Source: Candidatus Vicinibacter proximus (lineage in GTDB: Bacteria; Bacteroidota; Bacteroidia; Chitinophagales; Saprospiraceae). From it: 64,000 nt of DNA. Positions within the stretch are counted from its first letter, which is position 1. Every line of letters begins with the position of its first letter. A program made the position numbers and the translations under genes. Positions 24,411 to 35,539 of this stretch are shown here, piece after piece. The DNA lies in the NCBI GenBank assembly GCA_016713905.1, contig JADJOE010000002.1, positions 62,001 through 126,000 on the forward strand, in the 5' to 3' direction. The notes under the pieces are model-generated. The model did no database searches, was not told where the DNA came from, and saw only the letters and a list, made by a program, of their open reading frames with translations.

Positions 24411-26205
24411 TCGCAGTCGTCTTCTTCTGGATCAGTATCTTCAATGATTAAGGTGTCAAATCCAAATTCTGTTCTGACTAATTCTAGATCTTCTGCTTGT
24501 CTATCGGGGAGTCCTGCTTTTTCAGATCCAGATAACTCTAGACTATTATCAACACTGCTATCTACTGGTCCAACCAATTTACAGGCTATTCTTTCTGTGC
24601 CTGAATAATAATGATTCGTGACCATGTAATGTGGTCCCATAACCATGTAGCCACTGACATATTGAGCATAATTTCCTACAGTAGCATTGGTTTGGCTTTG
24701 TCCATTTAGATTCACTACAGCATAATTACCTAAGCCTTTTAATGTTCTTTCACCGTTCGCATCGTAGATGTAGTGTTGGAAGCTTCCGGCATTTGATATT
24801 TTTATTGCTTTGAGCATATTCGCTTCATCCCATAACATATTCTTAGTATCTCCATTATCGAATTCATGGAACAATACATTTCCATTGTTATCATAATTAA
24901 ATTCTTCGACTTCGCTATTCGTTTGGTTTTCTATGGAAGTTACTGCATTCGGTTGATTTACATCTTCATATTTAAATAAATTATCGTAGGTGTTTTCGCC
25001 TACATTAGATGCATCACGGGTATGATCCTGTTGTTTAGTTGTAATTCTATGCATATTCTCATAGGCCATAGCAAGAGTATAGTTTGATGCCTTGTTACCT
25101 AATGTATTGCTTGTATCACCGGTCCAACTGCCTTGTGCTGTGGAGAGGCGGTTAAAGATATCATAAGTGTATTTGTGATAATAACTTCCACCCATTTCAT
25201 TGATGATGCCAGCTGAATTGTGAATGGAATCTACATTTCCAATCTTATCAAATGTATAACTCAAGTTGTACATATTGTTACCAGAGTGATCCTTGGAAAC
25301 CAAATTGGATAGTCTTCGTAATGTTGTAGAATAGGAATAAGTTTGTGATGTACTATTGCCATATTTACAATATACTTTTTGTTCGAATTCATCGTAACCA
25401 ATACTATCTATATAAACCTGAACTCCAGCTTTCATAAAGTTCAAATTACCACCCAGATCATACTTATAAAGTAAGGTATCTTTATTAGGGTAAATGAGGG
25501 TATCAATACGATTCCATGTATCATAATGGAATCGGTGAACATAGGTTTTATTATCTTGGCCTGGAGCAATTATTGTTCTGATGTCTTTAACTATTTCGCC
25601 TTGAGATCCATATTCATATTTTCTTAATCCTGTAGCATCTTGTACCAGCATCAATCTACCTCTATTATTATCAACGCCTCCTGTTGTAGCAGGGTAATAT
25701 TCATATTTAACATTGTTGATATTTGGGGTAGAATTTGCATAATCAGGATATGTGATCGATTTAATCCTACCTAAAGCATCTGATTTATATATTATTTCAT
25801 CACTAGTAATGGCAAGATTCGGAGTCACCATAGTCATTAATTGACCAAGATTATCATATGTATAAGTATTGGTTCCAGCGTCAGGATGTATCCATTGCGT
25901 CCGTCTACCTGCTAGATCATACTCACTGGATGTGGTATTGCCATCTTCATCTAATACACTGAGGAGCTGACCTGCAGCATCAAACTCAAAAGTAGTAGTC
26001 TTACCATTATCTTTTTGTTTAACGACTTGTTTGTCTAAGTCAGTATAACTTTCTTTAACAATATTAGTACTCGCATTTTGTGGTATAGTTGTAACTGTAT
26101 GAAGCGATCCATCTGATATATCATAAGACATGGTAATGACCGTATTATCCGCATCTTTAACAGTTAATGGGCGATCTACTTCATAGGTTATCAGAGGACC
26201 CTATA
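24404..26205 (-). pseudogene. Rhs/YD-repeat core, 5'-truncated
   Basis: About 600 residues of YD-repeat sequence (FEFDAAGQLLSVLDEDG, YTYDNLGQLMTM, YEYGSQGEIVKD, NYDNNGNVLFHEFDNGD), which build the toxin-enclosing shell of Rhs proteins. The frame is open from 26205, where it meets a nosY remnant and an in-frame stop; the first Met is 26131. A normal Rhs protein would add a long N-terminus with a delivery domain, which is missing. At the 3' end an insertion adds a stop. It is therefore a stranded core, possibly a recombination reservoir. Parts are duplicated in rearranged form at 3588-4096. Confidence 0.85.
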
Positions 26206-26284
26206 TACCTTGTTTACCATGCTGTGCTGGATACTGGTACCACTTTACTTTTCAATTAGAATTTTTAATAAAAAGGATATGTAA
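26196..26284 (+). pseudogene. nosY 3'-end fragment, right boundary repeat
   Basis: About 90 bp matching the last residues of nosY (from the ACCCTATATACCTTG stretch to KDM-stop), same orientation as the intact gene. Several substitutions are spread over it, so the duplication is not recent. It abuts the truncated Rhs core at a shared GTTATCAG. Confidence 0.75.
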
Positions 26285-26423
26285 TGAATTCAGCAAGTGT
26301 ATTCACAGTCGTAAGTGATGAAGTTGAGACCTTATTTTTACTTTAGTCAAAACTTTGATAATCCCAGTTTTTCTTTTAAAAGATTCATTAACACTAAGCC
26401 AGAGGTGTTATTTGATATTAAAT

Positions 26424-28049
26424 TTATTCCTTCAATATTTTTTCATAATGAATATTACCTTTAACATTCATACCTATTAAGTTGTAAATTCCAGGTGGTA
26501 AAGATGATGTTTTTAAAATTAAATTCTCACCAAATTCTGATAAATTGAATTCATCCATTAACTTGCCTTCAATATTATAAAGCTTATAACTTACTACTTC
26601 AGTCACGTCATGTTGAATAACCAATCGATCCTTAAATGGATTCGGCCATACTCGGAAACTAGTTTCTGATTCCAATTTATTATCCTTGGTTTTTGTTAAG
26701 TTACAACCAGGAATAATACATCCATCATTATCTACTCGGATGAGTAGTGGAACATAATATGGTTCTGCTAGCTTTTCATATGCGTTATCTCGATAAGAAT
26801 ATCCACCCATGATATATCCGGAGCCATCAGGAATAGCTTTGAGATCAAACATTTCGCTGGTCTCTGCGTCAGACCAATGATTAATTAATCCTTCACGTAC
26901 AAAGTATTTTCTTTGCCATAAACTATCTCCAGCAGAGCTAACTTTGTGTAAAGTAGCTTTATGTGTAGATGTAACAACAGTATCAACTTTTGCTTTTACA
27001 CTATCGTATCTCAAATAGGAAAAAGTGTAATATTTATTATGCATTAGAATTATTCCATCTGATTTATTGGCTGTTAGCAATTTTTCTATTCGTTGGCTTC
27101 TTTTTTCATCAGCTTTGAAGGAATTTTTAAACAGTAAGTCCTTAGTGAGAATTGTTATAGCAGGCCAAGATTCATTATACCATTCATTTCTCCCTTCATT
27201 CTTATTATAATTTGTAGCGAGATAAAAAGATCCATCACTTGATTGGGAAATATCATGGACATCAGCAGTTGTAAGTGAAACTTTTGATACATACTGATTG
27301 ACGATATTACCAGAGCTATCCAATTTATAGAACAGGGTCTGATAGAATCCGACTTTATTATCCCAGGAAATTCCTATATAATAATACCCATCTTTGTCTA
27401 TAAAAACGGATTGACAAGAATTTCTCTTATATTCAGTAGATGGACCTCCATATATTTTAGTCCAAATAATCCTTCCTGAGGTATCCATCTTTGTAATTTG
27501 GACTTTAGTATAGAAAGAATCTAATGCATTGGGTGAAGTTACATCGTGTGATAAAATTAAATTTCCCCAAAGATCCTTTGCCATGCCACCAAATCGTTCA
27601 AAACATGATGCACATAATGAATTCACAATAGGATAAGATATCACTTCTTTTGTCTTATGATTATACTTTAATATACCATCAAGACCAGGCTTAATATTAA
27701 TAGATGTAAAAAAAGTCTCATAATCATAAGTAATCATTTCTTCTGGAAAAAAGTAATTAAATGAATCTCTATAGGGGATGGAATTATATTCCAACATTTC
27801 ACCTTCTAATTTAAATATTCCAAATCCTGTACCATACACTTTTTTATTTGTTGTATCTGAGGAATATAAAAATGAATAAATAAAGCTATTATGAATTTCA
27901 ATTGCTTTAATAAAATTTGGATAATAATTAGTATCTGATCTATTATTAAACTTTATCACATAGGTTTTTGCAAAACCTGATTGTGCTTCAACACAAATAT
28001 AATTCCATAGAAATATCAGTAGTATAACAGTTAAAACATTTACTTTCAT
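26424..28049 (-). CDS. Secreted protein with T9SS C-terminal sorting domain
   Basis: 541 aa. A signal peptide (cleavage after CVEAQ) and a C-terminal type-A T9SS sorting domain (VWPNPFKDRLVI, YNIEGKLMDEF, LPPGIYNLIG, KILKE) mark it as cargo of the type IX secretion system. The middle contains repeated WTKIYGG and DKDGYYYIGISWD-like blades, which suggests a beta-propeller of the kind found in many Bacteroidota surface proteins. No enzymatic motif is seen. It stands alone between the nosY remnant and the GT9 gene, downstream of a short IS-end-like repeat. Confidence 0.8.
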   Translation of the reverse strand: MKVNVLTVILLIFLWNYICVEAQSGFAKTYVIKFNNRSDTNYYPNFIKAIEIHNSFIYSFLYSSDTTNKKVYGTGFGIFKLEGEMLEYNSIPYRDSFNYFFPEEMITYDYETFFTSINIKPGLDGILKYNHKTKEVISYPIVNSLCASCFERFGGMAKDLWGNLILSHDVTSPNALDSFYTKVQITKMDTSGRIIWTKIYGGPSTEYKRNSCQSVFIDKDGYYYIGISWDNKVGFYQTLFYKLDSSGNIVNQYVSKVSLTTADVHDISQSSDGSFYLATNYNKNEGRNEWYNESWPAITILTKDLLFKNSFKADEKRSQRIEKLLTANKSDGIILMHNKYYTFSYLRYDSVKAKVDTVVTSTHKATLHKVSSAGDSLWQRKYFVREGLINHWSDAETSEMFDLKAIPDGSGYIMGGYSYRDNAYEKLAEPYYVPLLIRVDNDGCIIPGCNLTKTKDNKLESETSFRVWPNPFKDRLVIQHDVTEVVSYKLYNIEGKLMDEFNLSEFGENLILKTSSLPPGIYNLIGMNVKGNIHYEKILKE

Positions 28050-28077
28050 AATTTACTTTTAAAAAGCAGGAGTATTA

Positions 28078-28118
28078 GACTTCCTCGTTAAACTGGACAG
28101 AAAGATAAGCTAGAAAAT
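28078..28118. repeat. Short interspersed repeat resembling an IS end
   Basis: GACTTCCTCGTTAAACTGGA and the following CAGAAAGATAAGCTAGAAAA recur with few changes at 39360-39400. Both lie just upstream of a minus-strand gene. On the other strand it begins TGTCCAGTTTAACGAGG, like terminal sequences of some IS3-type elements. No transposase is nearby. Confidence 0.4.
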
Positions 28119-28238
28119 TAATAAATTCAATGTAAAATGCTCTATTGTTGCGGTTAATTTTTTGGAAGGAGGGGTCTGTGTTCCCATTGCAATGTGTGTG
28201 CTGTGGGCTTTTACCTTATTTGTTGTCTGCTTATTTCC

Positions 28239-29333
28239 TCATCCCGTCGCTTTGTTAAATAATCGAGTTCTTGTAATAGCATTCAACACTTCGATAAATA
28301 CTGACCCTGCCGAAATATTTTGCATACAAGCATGATCTTTTCTGTGGCAGGGCTTTTGACCAAAAACCGAACAAGGACGGCAAGGTAATTCGGTTGTAGA
28401 AATCTGTATAATCTTGTTGCGCGCTTCATCCAATGGTCCGAATCCAAGAAATGGATGGGTTGGTCCCCAGATAGAAATTATGCTCTTTATGCCAGATAGG
28501 TTTGCCAAATGAAAATTTACGGAATCCATGCACACCAGCACATCCAGATGATTGAATAATTCCAGTTGTTCCTCCAATGTGAAATGTTCCTGTACTAAAA
28601 TTAGCCGCTCCCCAAACTTTAATTTCCACAGGTGCATTTGTGCCATCTCAGTCTTGCCGGCACCAAACAAAAATACTCTGGCTTTATCCTTAAAATGTTC
28701 TGTAAGGAGACCAATTAATTCTTCTGATTTAACGTTGCCTAATGTTTTTAATGCATGTTGCGCAAATGGTGCGAAACCAATTTTTACATCATGATCAGCG
28801 TCATGTGTATTGAAATAGTTTAATACTTTTTTCTTTGCAATTTCATTTCTGACAAAATGAAATTCTTTTAATTTTTCCAAAGTACTATCCACCTGTATTC
28901 CCTCCTCCAGCATTGCTTCGGCATACCTTTCTACGGTATGCTTTATCGGTATTGTGTGTAGTCCAATGTTTCCTAATAATTGTAATTTTTGTTTACGGGC
29001 CTTATCGAACCTGACGGTTTTTTTACCACCTAATCTAAGTAGACCACAAATAATTCTACTTCTTAAATTATCATGAAGATCGACCACCAAATCATACTGA
29101 ACTTGAGCAAGCGAAAAACTGAATTGAATCAACTCAATAAAACCAGTAAATCCTTTCTTAAAATCCACCGGCAGGACCTTTACTTTATCTAAATTATTAA
29201 AGAAAGGGGAATTATTTTTTTTGGTAACAACATGTATTTCAAGTTCATCATTGTGCAGTAAGGCAGACCGAATGACAGGATTCAAAAGGGCTACATCGCC
29301 CATTGCTGAAAACCTGATCATCAATACCTTCAT
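28239..29333 (-). CDS. Glycosyltransferase family 9 (heptosyltransferase-like)
   Basis: 364 aa, typical of GT9 ADP-heptose:LPS heptosyltransferases. The N-terminus MKVLMIRFSAMGDVALL is the conserved R-x-S/D-x-GD start, DLHDNLRSRI lies near residue 85, and the C-terminal nucleotide-sugar site includes HFTLEEQLELFNHLD, CMDSVNFHLAN and WGPTHPFLGFGP. It probably adds a sugar to cell-surface glycan at the cytoplasmic membrane. The DUF4254 gene lies 5 bp upstream in the same operon, a pairing common in Bacteroidota. Its C-terminal third is duplicated at 3164-3590. Confidence 0.88.
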   Translation of the reverse strand: MKVLMIRFSAMGDVALLNPVIRSALLHNDELEIHVVTKKNNSPFFNNLDKVKVLPVDFKKGFTGFIELIQFSFSLAQVQYDLVVDLHDNLRSRIICGLLRLGGKKTVRFDKARKQKLQLLGNIGLHTIPIKHTVERYAEAMLEEGIQVDSTLEKLKEFHFVRNEIAKKKVLNYFNTHDADHDVKIGFAPFAQHALKTLGNVKSEELIGLLTEHFKDKARVFLFGAGKTEMAQMHLWKLKFGERLILVQEHFTLEEQLELFNHLDVLVCMDSVNFHLANLSGIKSIISIWGPTHPFLGFGPLDEARNKIIQISTTELPCRPCSVFGQKPCHRKDHACMQNISAGSVFIEVLNAITRTRLFNKATG

Positions 29334-29338
29334 GATGA

Positions 29339-29950
29339 TTACTTCTTGTTATACAACTCCGGATTGGTCGCAGGATCGTTGTACATTTTCATTTGCCTGT
29401 AGGTTTTCATACGGGTTTTCCCTTCCCCAATTTCCTGAATCAAGGCATTCAAACTAAAACACAAATCGGCCTTTTGTTCCAGGAGAATTTCTAATTTATT
29501 TTTGCAAACAACTATGTGTTTCTCATCAACGTCCGTCCTCAGGGTTTGCTCCTGCATATGGTAAATTTTGAGCATCAAAATGGACAATCTGTCTATCACC
29601 CATGCAGGAGTTTCTGTATTAATCCTGGGATTTTCTACTAAATTCACGTGAGCAAACTGGTTTGAAAACCAATCATCAATTCTTTCTACTAAATCAGTTC
29701 TTTCCTGATTAGACAAATCGATCCTCCTTTTGGTGTGAATGAATTCATCCGGTGGCAAATCAGGTTTTCGAATAATGTCTTCCAAATGCCATTGAACAGT
29801 GTCTATCCAGGATTTGAGTTTTAGGAAATGATGAATATCATGCTCGACATCCTGAAACGGGAATGCCTCGTCTACATCATTAGAAGTATGATATGCTTCT
29901 ATTACCTGCAGAAAAACACTACAACAATATTCGGCAGTCAACATACTCAA
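29339..29950 (-). CDS. DUF4254 family protein
   Basis: 203 aa, mostly helical and charged, with the family's DRLSILMLKIYHM segment near residue 115 and the C-terminal GEGKTRMKTYRQMKMYNDP. Its function is unknown. It is regularly encoded beside GT9 glycosyltransferases, here with only 5 bp between the genes, so a role in the same surface glycan pathway is likely. No signal peptide is present, so it acts in the cytoplasm. Confidence 0.82.
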   Translation of the reverse strand: MSMLTAEYCCSVFLQVIEAYHTSNDVDEAFPFQDVEHDIHHFLKLKSWIDTVQWHLEDIIRKPDLPPDEFIHTKRRIDLSNQERTDLVERIDDWFSNQFAHVNLVENPRINTETPAWVIDRLSILMLKIYHMQEQTLRTDVDEKHIVVCKNKLEILLEQKADLCFSLNALIQEIGEGKTRMKTYRQMKMYNDPATNPELYNKK

Positions 29951-29981
29951 TTATCCATTTAATAATTTAAATGTATCCAGT

Positions 29982-32862
29982 TTAACTCATATACTCCTCT
30001 ATCGGAGGACAAGTACAAATTAGATTCCTGTCTCCATGCGCATTATTCACCCCTGCCCACCGTTGGCCAGAATTTCAACCCTCCATGCAAGTAAGGCAAA
30101 GGATAGGCGGCTTTTTGTCTGGAATAAGGCTTGTTCCACTCATCAGCTGTAATGATGGCAGCAGTATGCGGCGCATTGTGCAAAACATTATTTTCTGTAG
30201 GATATTCTCCTCTTGCAATCTCATCAATTTCATCATGTATGGCAAGCAAAGCTTCACAGAATCTATCCAACTCTTCTTTATTCTCTGATTCTGTTGGTTC
30301 AATCATAATGGTTCCTGCTACCGGGAAGGATAAAGTTGGCGCATGAAATCCATAATCCATCAACCTCTTTGCTACGTCTTCTGCACTCACTCCTACCTCC
30401 TTATAAGGACGTAAATCAACAATGAGTTCATGCGCTACTCTGCCATTTTCACCTTTGTAAAGCACCTTGTATCTTCCTGACAACCTAGAAGCAATGTAAT
30501 TTGCATTCAAGATGGCATGCTTAGTGGCTTTTGTCATTCCATCAGGACCCAACATTCTGATATAGGCATAAGATATTAACAGGATGCTGGCGCTCCCATA
30601 AGGAGCTGCAGACACAGCGGGCACAGCATGTTTATCTCCATTTACGGTAAAATATTTATGGCTTGGTAGAAATGGTTTTAGTTTGTCGTTTACACAGATA
30701 GGACCCATTCCGGGACCACCTCCACCATGAGGAATGGCAAAGGTCTTATGCAAATTCAAATGGCAAACATCCGCTCCAATGGCGCTTGGGCTGGTTAATC
30801 CTACCTGCGCATTCATATTGGCACCGTCCATGTACACAAGTCCACCTTGCTGATGAATGATTTCACAAATTTCCCTGATAGAAGTCTCAAAAACTCCATG
30901 AGTGGATGGGTAAGTTACCATGAGACAGGCCAGATTGTCTTTGTATTGACTGGCTTTGGCCTTGATATCCTCCACAATGATATTTCCATTTTCATCACAA
31001 GCGGTCACCACTACTTCCATTCCTGCTACGACCGCTGATGCCGGATTTGTTCCATGGGCTGAAGAAGGTATCAGTGCAATATTTCTTTTATGGTCTCCTC
31101 TGGATTCATGATAGGCTTTAATAGTCAAAAGTCCCGCAAATTCTCCTTGTGCGCCGGAATTTGGCTGGAGCGAACAAGCCGTAAATCCGGTTACCTGACA
31201 AAGATATTCTTCCAGTTCATGAATCATCGTCAGATATCCTTCTGCCTGATTAGCGGGCACGAAAGGATGAATGTCGCTGAACTCCGGCCATGAGACCGGT
31301 ATTAACTCGGTCGCTGCATTCAGCTTCATCGTGCAGGAACCAAGTGAAATCATCGAATGAACCAACGAGAGATCTTTATTTTCTAGTCTTTTAATGTATC
31401 TCATCATGGCAGACTCCGTCTGGTTTATGCTAAAAATCTGATGCGTCAGATACTCTGAAGTCCTGATGATGGTAGATGGAATTTTTAAACCTGAGGTAGG
31501 CAAGATCATTGCAGCCTGATTCTTTCCCGAGGCCTTCGCAAATATGGTTGTAATTAAATTGAGTTCTTCTTCTGTCACCGTTTCATCAAGACTTATCTGT
31601 ACTCCTTCAGAGGTGTACCAAAAATTCATCTGGTGAGCTTCTGCAATTTCTTTTATCTGTGCAGTGCTGGATTGATCTGCTTTAATGGCGAGGGTGTCAA
31701 AAAAGTACTCATTTAATAATTTGTAGCCCATAGAGGTAAGCGAATTTCCCAGGCTGGTCGCCATGTCATGCGTTCTGCGGGCTATGGCATACAATCCGTC
31801 GGGTCCGTGATAAACTCCATACATGGAAGCCATGATCGCCAACAATGCCTGAGCAGTACAAATATTGGAAGTTGCTTTCTCTCTGCGAATGTGTTGCTCT
31901 CTGGTTTGCAATGCCATTCTGAGGGCACGATTACCATGCTCATCAATGGACACCCCAATAATTCTTCCAGGCATATCTCTCTTGAATTCCTCCGTGGTGG
32001 CGAAAAAAGCGGCATGAGGCCCTCCAAAACCAAAAGGCACACCAAAACGCTGACTGTTACCCAGGGCCACATCAGCTCCCAACTCGCCCGGTGACTTTAA
32101 CATACACAATGCCAACAAATCAGTAGCCATGGCTACCAAACAACCCTTTGATTTGGCTTTTGCAATAAATGCACTGTAATCAGTGACAGCCCCTGTTTTA
32201 TCCGGATACTGTATCAAAACACCAAAACAGTTGACAGGAATTTCTTCTTTCTCAACATTACCCACCACTATCTTAATGTTCTTTGGCCAGGCTCTTGCTT
32301 GCAGGACATCCAGGGTCTGGTCGTAAACGCGCTGATCTACAAAAAATACGTTGGGAGATTCTTCCTTGTTCCTCTTCTCTTTTGCATGATAAAACATGGA
32401 CATTGCTTCTCCGGCAGCGGTTCCTTCATCAAGCAATGAGGCACTGGCAATCGGCAATCCGCAAAGATCAGAAACCATTGTTTGGTAGTTAAGTAAAGCC
32501 TCTAATCTTCCTTGTGCAATTTCAGCCTGATAAGGGGTATATTGCGTATACCAACCGGGATTTTGAAATACATTTCTTGAAATTACGGATGGGGTAATGG
32601 TTCCGAAATATCCTTGCCCTATAAAACTCCTGAACAACTTATTTTTTTGTCCAATTTGCTTCAGGGTGCTTAAGTAATCAAACTCCGATAATGCACCGGG
32701 AATCTGCATGGGCGCTTTTAGTCTAATACCATCCGGCACCGTCTGTTCTATTAACTGATCCAGACTCTGGACCCCAATTGTCTTCAGCATGTCCACCAGA
32801 TCAGCCCCTATGGTGCCAATATGTCTATTCTCAAATTTGTCATGTCTAGCAAATGGATTCAT
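29982..32862 (-). CDS. gcvP: Glycine dehydrogenase (decarboxylating), P protein
   Basis: PLP enzyme of the glycine cleavage system; it releases CO2 from glycine and passes the aminomethyl group to lipoyl-GcvH. Single-chain form of about 960 aa. The N-terminus FENRHIG and the PLP lysine motif HLNLHKTFAIPHGGGGPG near residue 709 are clear, as is GTNPASAVVAGM. As written the frame stops at 30043 after KFWPTVGRG. Removing one G from the run near 30053 restores the conserved tail VNNAHGDRNLICTCPP with a stop at 29982, so I take the longer gene. No gcvT or gcvH neighbour is present. Confidence 0.95.
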
Positions 32863-33055
32863 ATTTTTTTTATTTGGTCCGCAAAAATAGCTTAGTCCTT
32901 TCTTAAACGGTAAAAAATAAGCGCTTTAATTCTGAATATAAGTCACCCCAATCAAAATAGCCGATACCAAAGCCACAATTTATTTAGGGATTGACCCAAC
33001 CCACAGATCAACTTCCTGTATCTATACCATCAAACAATTAAAACAGACTCCGGTT

Positions 33056-34282
33056 ATGAAAAACTTTAATTTTCTACGCATCATCTTATTTCTTGGAACC
33101 TTAACAGGTCTTACTGCCTGTTTTGAGGACGAATGTCAGCAAACCCGCACGTTTTATCGTTACGACCCGGTATACAAGACCCACAAACAAATTATTGAAG
33201 GGTTTAATCCTACTGGGTCTAAGGATCTTAAAACAACGGGAAAAATATATGTCTACGGGCACTTGCTTTTGATCAATGAACCAAAAGAAGGAATCCATAT
33301 CTTCGACAATACCAATCCATCTGTTCCGGTAAAACTGAATTTTATTGCCATTCCGGGTAATGTGGATTTGGCTGTTCGGGAAGATGTGTTATATGCCGAC
33401 AGTTACATTGATTTGCTGGCCATAAATATTGCATCCCCTCAAAATCCAATTTTGCTTTGCAGAATTGAAAAAGTTTTTGAACCCATATTTAATGACCTTT
33501 CTAGAGGCTTGTTGGTAGATTACATTCCTACTTCAGAAACCATTACATTAGAATGTAATTCCGCAAATTTCAACAGAAACATCTTTTTTGAAGGAGATAT
33601 ATTGTTTAGTTCAGATAATGCTGCCGGTGGAAGTAAAAGTGGCAGTGCACCTGTGGGCATTGGTGGTTCTCAGGCAAGATTTACCCTTTGGTCCAATTTT
33701 TTATACACCGTCGATCAGTCCAAATTATACAGTTTTAATGTGCAGGGATTTTGCCCCGAATTGCTGCATAAAAATCAAATCGGATGGAATATTGAAACCA
33801 TCTATCCATACCAGGATAAATTATTTATTGGATCAGCCAATGGAATGTTCATTTTTGAATTGACCAATCCATCCGTACCTAAATTGGCAGGAAGTCTGGA
33901 ACACTGGCGCTCCTGCGATCCTGTAGTCGTTCAGGAAAGTCTTGCTTATGTGACCCTTCATGGGGGAACAGAATGCGGAGGTTATTCGAATCAATTGGAC
34001 ATCATAGATGTGAGCAATATTTATGCGCCTAAACTGTTGAAGACCTATCCATTGGTAAGACCTCTTGGCTTATCAGTATACCAAAAATACTTATTTGTCT
34101 GTGATGAAGCCTTGAAAATATTCAATGTTGAAAAATGGCAAGACATCATTTTAATAAAACAAATAAATCATAACAGTCCTTATGATCTCATCATCAATCC
34201 TGAAGAAAAGACACTCATTCTGGTGAGCAGTAAGGGAATTTTTCAATACGATATTTCCTCCCCGAAAACCCAATCTTGCTAA
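33056..34282 (+). CDS. Lipoprotein with LVIVD-type beta-propeller repeats
   Basis: 408 aa with a signal peptide and lipobox-like LTACF at residue ~22. The sequence repeats a pattern of D/N-x-S-x-P-x-x-P followed by hydrophobic strands (IFDNTNPSVPVKL, NIASPQNPILL, ELTNPSVPKLAG, DVSNIYAPKLL), as in LVIVD-repeat propellers. It is probably an outer-membrane-anchored binding or scaffold protein. It starts a plus-strand group of envelope genes that runs to 37351, divergent from gcvP. Confidence 0.75.
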   Translation: MKNFNFLRIILFLGTLTGLTACFEDECQQTRTFYRYDPVYKTHKQIIEGFNPTGSKDLKTTGKIYVYGHLLLINEPKEGIHIFDNTNPSVPVKLNFIAIPGNVDLAVREDVLYADSYIDLLAINIASPQNPILLCRIEKVFEPIFNDLSRGLLVDYIPTSETITLECNSANFNRNIFFEGDILFSSDNAAGGSKSGSAPVGIGGSQARFTLWSNFLYTVDQSKLYSFNVQGFCPELLHKNQIGWNIETIYPYQDKLFIGSANGMFIFELTNPSVPKLAGSLEHWRSCDPVVVQESLAYVTLHGGTECGGYSNQLDIIDVSNIYAPKLLKTYPLVRPLGLSVYQKYLFVCDEALKIFNVEKWQDIILIKQINHNSPYDLIINPEEKTLILVSSKGIFQYDISSPKTQSC

Positions 34283-34316
34283 GTACCATTCTTTCTATCC
34301 ATTAAAAAAAATTGCC

Positions 34317-34787
34317 GTGCTCCGTTTAAATAAATTAATTGCTTTTATAATTATATGCAATTCCTTCTGGTTGGCTGGATGTTGTAAAATTGAACCTGAA
34401 GAACAATTGTTCATTTTTGGTAGATATTTCGGCGAATGTGTAGGTGATTGTGGTACTTTTTATAAGCTCACTGTCCAATCACTTTTACCAGACAAAGAAG
34501 CTTATTATAATAATCAAAAAATTAATTTCTCCAATCAACCACTCTCTGAAATAAAAGAAAATCTGGTCCGCAATCTATTCAAGGAATTTCCGAAAAGTCT
34601 ATACAACATCAAGGAACATATCATTGGATGTCCTGACTGCGCAGACCAGGGCGGATATTATCTGGAAGTAATGGAAAATGGCGTAAAGCATTACTGGAAT
34701 ATCGACCGCTGGGCTCCTGAATTAGATGAGGAACTAAAATCCTATCTTGACAAAATTGATCAAACGCTCATTGAACTTAAAAAATAA
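34317..34787 (+). CDS. Hypothetical lipoprotein
   Basis: 156 aa, GTG start. A hydrophobic segment ends at LAGCC (lipobox). The mature part has two CxxC-like pairs (ECVGDCG and GCPDCADQGG), and the C-terminal half (GGYYLEVMENGVKHYWNID) reads like a small beta-domain. Not a family I can name. It is 34 bp after the LVIVD lipoprotein and 5 bp before a barrel protein, so probably co-transcribed with both. Confidence 0.65.
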   Translation: MLRLNKLIAFIIICNSFWLAGCCKIEPEEQLFIFGRYFGECVGDCGTFYKLTVQSLLPDKEAYYNNQKINFSNQPLSEIKENLVRNLFKEFPKSLYNIKEHIIGCPDCADQGGYYLEVMENGVKHYWNIDRWAPELDEELKSYLDKIDQTLIELKK

Positions 34788-34792
34788 TTCAG

Positions 34793-35527
34793 ATGCTGCG
34801 CCAATACTACTCAGTTTTTATTATTTTATTCTTTTTAAATTTAAAACCCCATTCTCTGAGTTCCCAAAGTAAGGTTTACTATATGGACGGCTCTATCTTA
34901 ATCGGAGAGATTAGCTCCTGGAATAAAGACTCAATAGAATTAATTCTAACAAATTCAGTAAAAATTTCCATTCCGAGGAATTCCATTAAAAAAGTCAAAC
35001 ATAAAGAATCCGGTAAAGGATTATCCCCTTTTAGAAATAAGGGATACTATGTTAATTTAAATTTTGGCATCCATTTTAACCAAAATGTTTTCGAAAACTC
35101 ACCCGGAACCGCCTTGCATTTTTCGACAGGTTATATTTTAGATAAACATTGGCGTATAGGAATTCAATCCGGGTTAGAAAAATATAATTTAATTGCGCCG
35201 GATCATATCATTCCCCTGTGTATGGAAACACAATATGCTGGCATAAATAAATTTCCACACCTGTATTTAATGATTCGATCCGGGTATGGATTCGTCAATT
35301 TTCCAATAAAGCAGAGAACAGATTGGTCCGGTCATGGAGGCCTCATTTTCCATCCTGCCATCGGATTAAGGTATAGACTTTCCAAATACACAGATATGCA
35401 TATTGACTTTGGTATGCTAACTCAGAAAGCCTTCTATGCACAAAGAAATCAATGGATAGGAACGGATAAGACCGAATATCATTTGAATTACAAAAGACTT
35501 ATATTTAGGCTTGGAATTAACATTTGA
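34793..35527 (+). CDS. Putative outer-membrane beta-barrel protein
   Basis: 244 aa with a signal peptide (ending HSLSSQ). A short N-terminal beta-domain (KVYYMDGSILIGEISSW, RNSIKKVKH) is of the type often found in front of Bacteroidota barrels. It is followed by alternating amphipathic strands with Gly/aromatic residues (GYYVNLNFGIHF, LHFSTGYIL, WRIGIQSGLEKY, IGLRYRLSKY) and a final strand RLIFRLGINI. Probably an eight-stranded barrel. The function cannot be read from sequence. Confidence 0.65.
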   Translation: MLRQYYSVFIILFFLNLKPHSLSSQSKVYYMDGSILIGEISSWNKDSIELILTNSVKISIPRNSIKKVKHKESGKGLSPFRNKGYYVNLNFGIHFNQNVFENSPGTALHFSTGYILDKHWRIGIQSGLEKYNLIAPDHIIPLCMETQYAGINKFPHLYLMIRSGYGFVNFPIKQRTDWSGHGGLIFHPAIGLRYRLSKYTDMHIDFGMLTQKAFYAQRNQWIGTDKTEYHLNYKRLIFRLGINI

Positions 35528-35539
35528 TGAAACTTTTGG

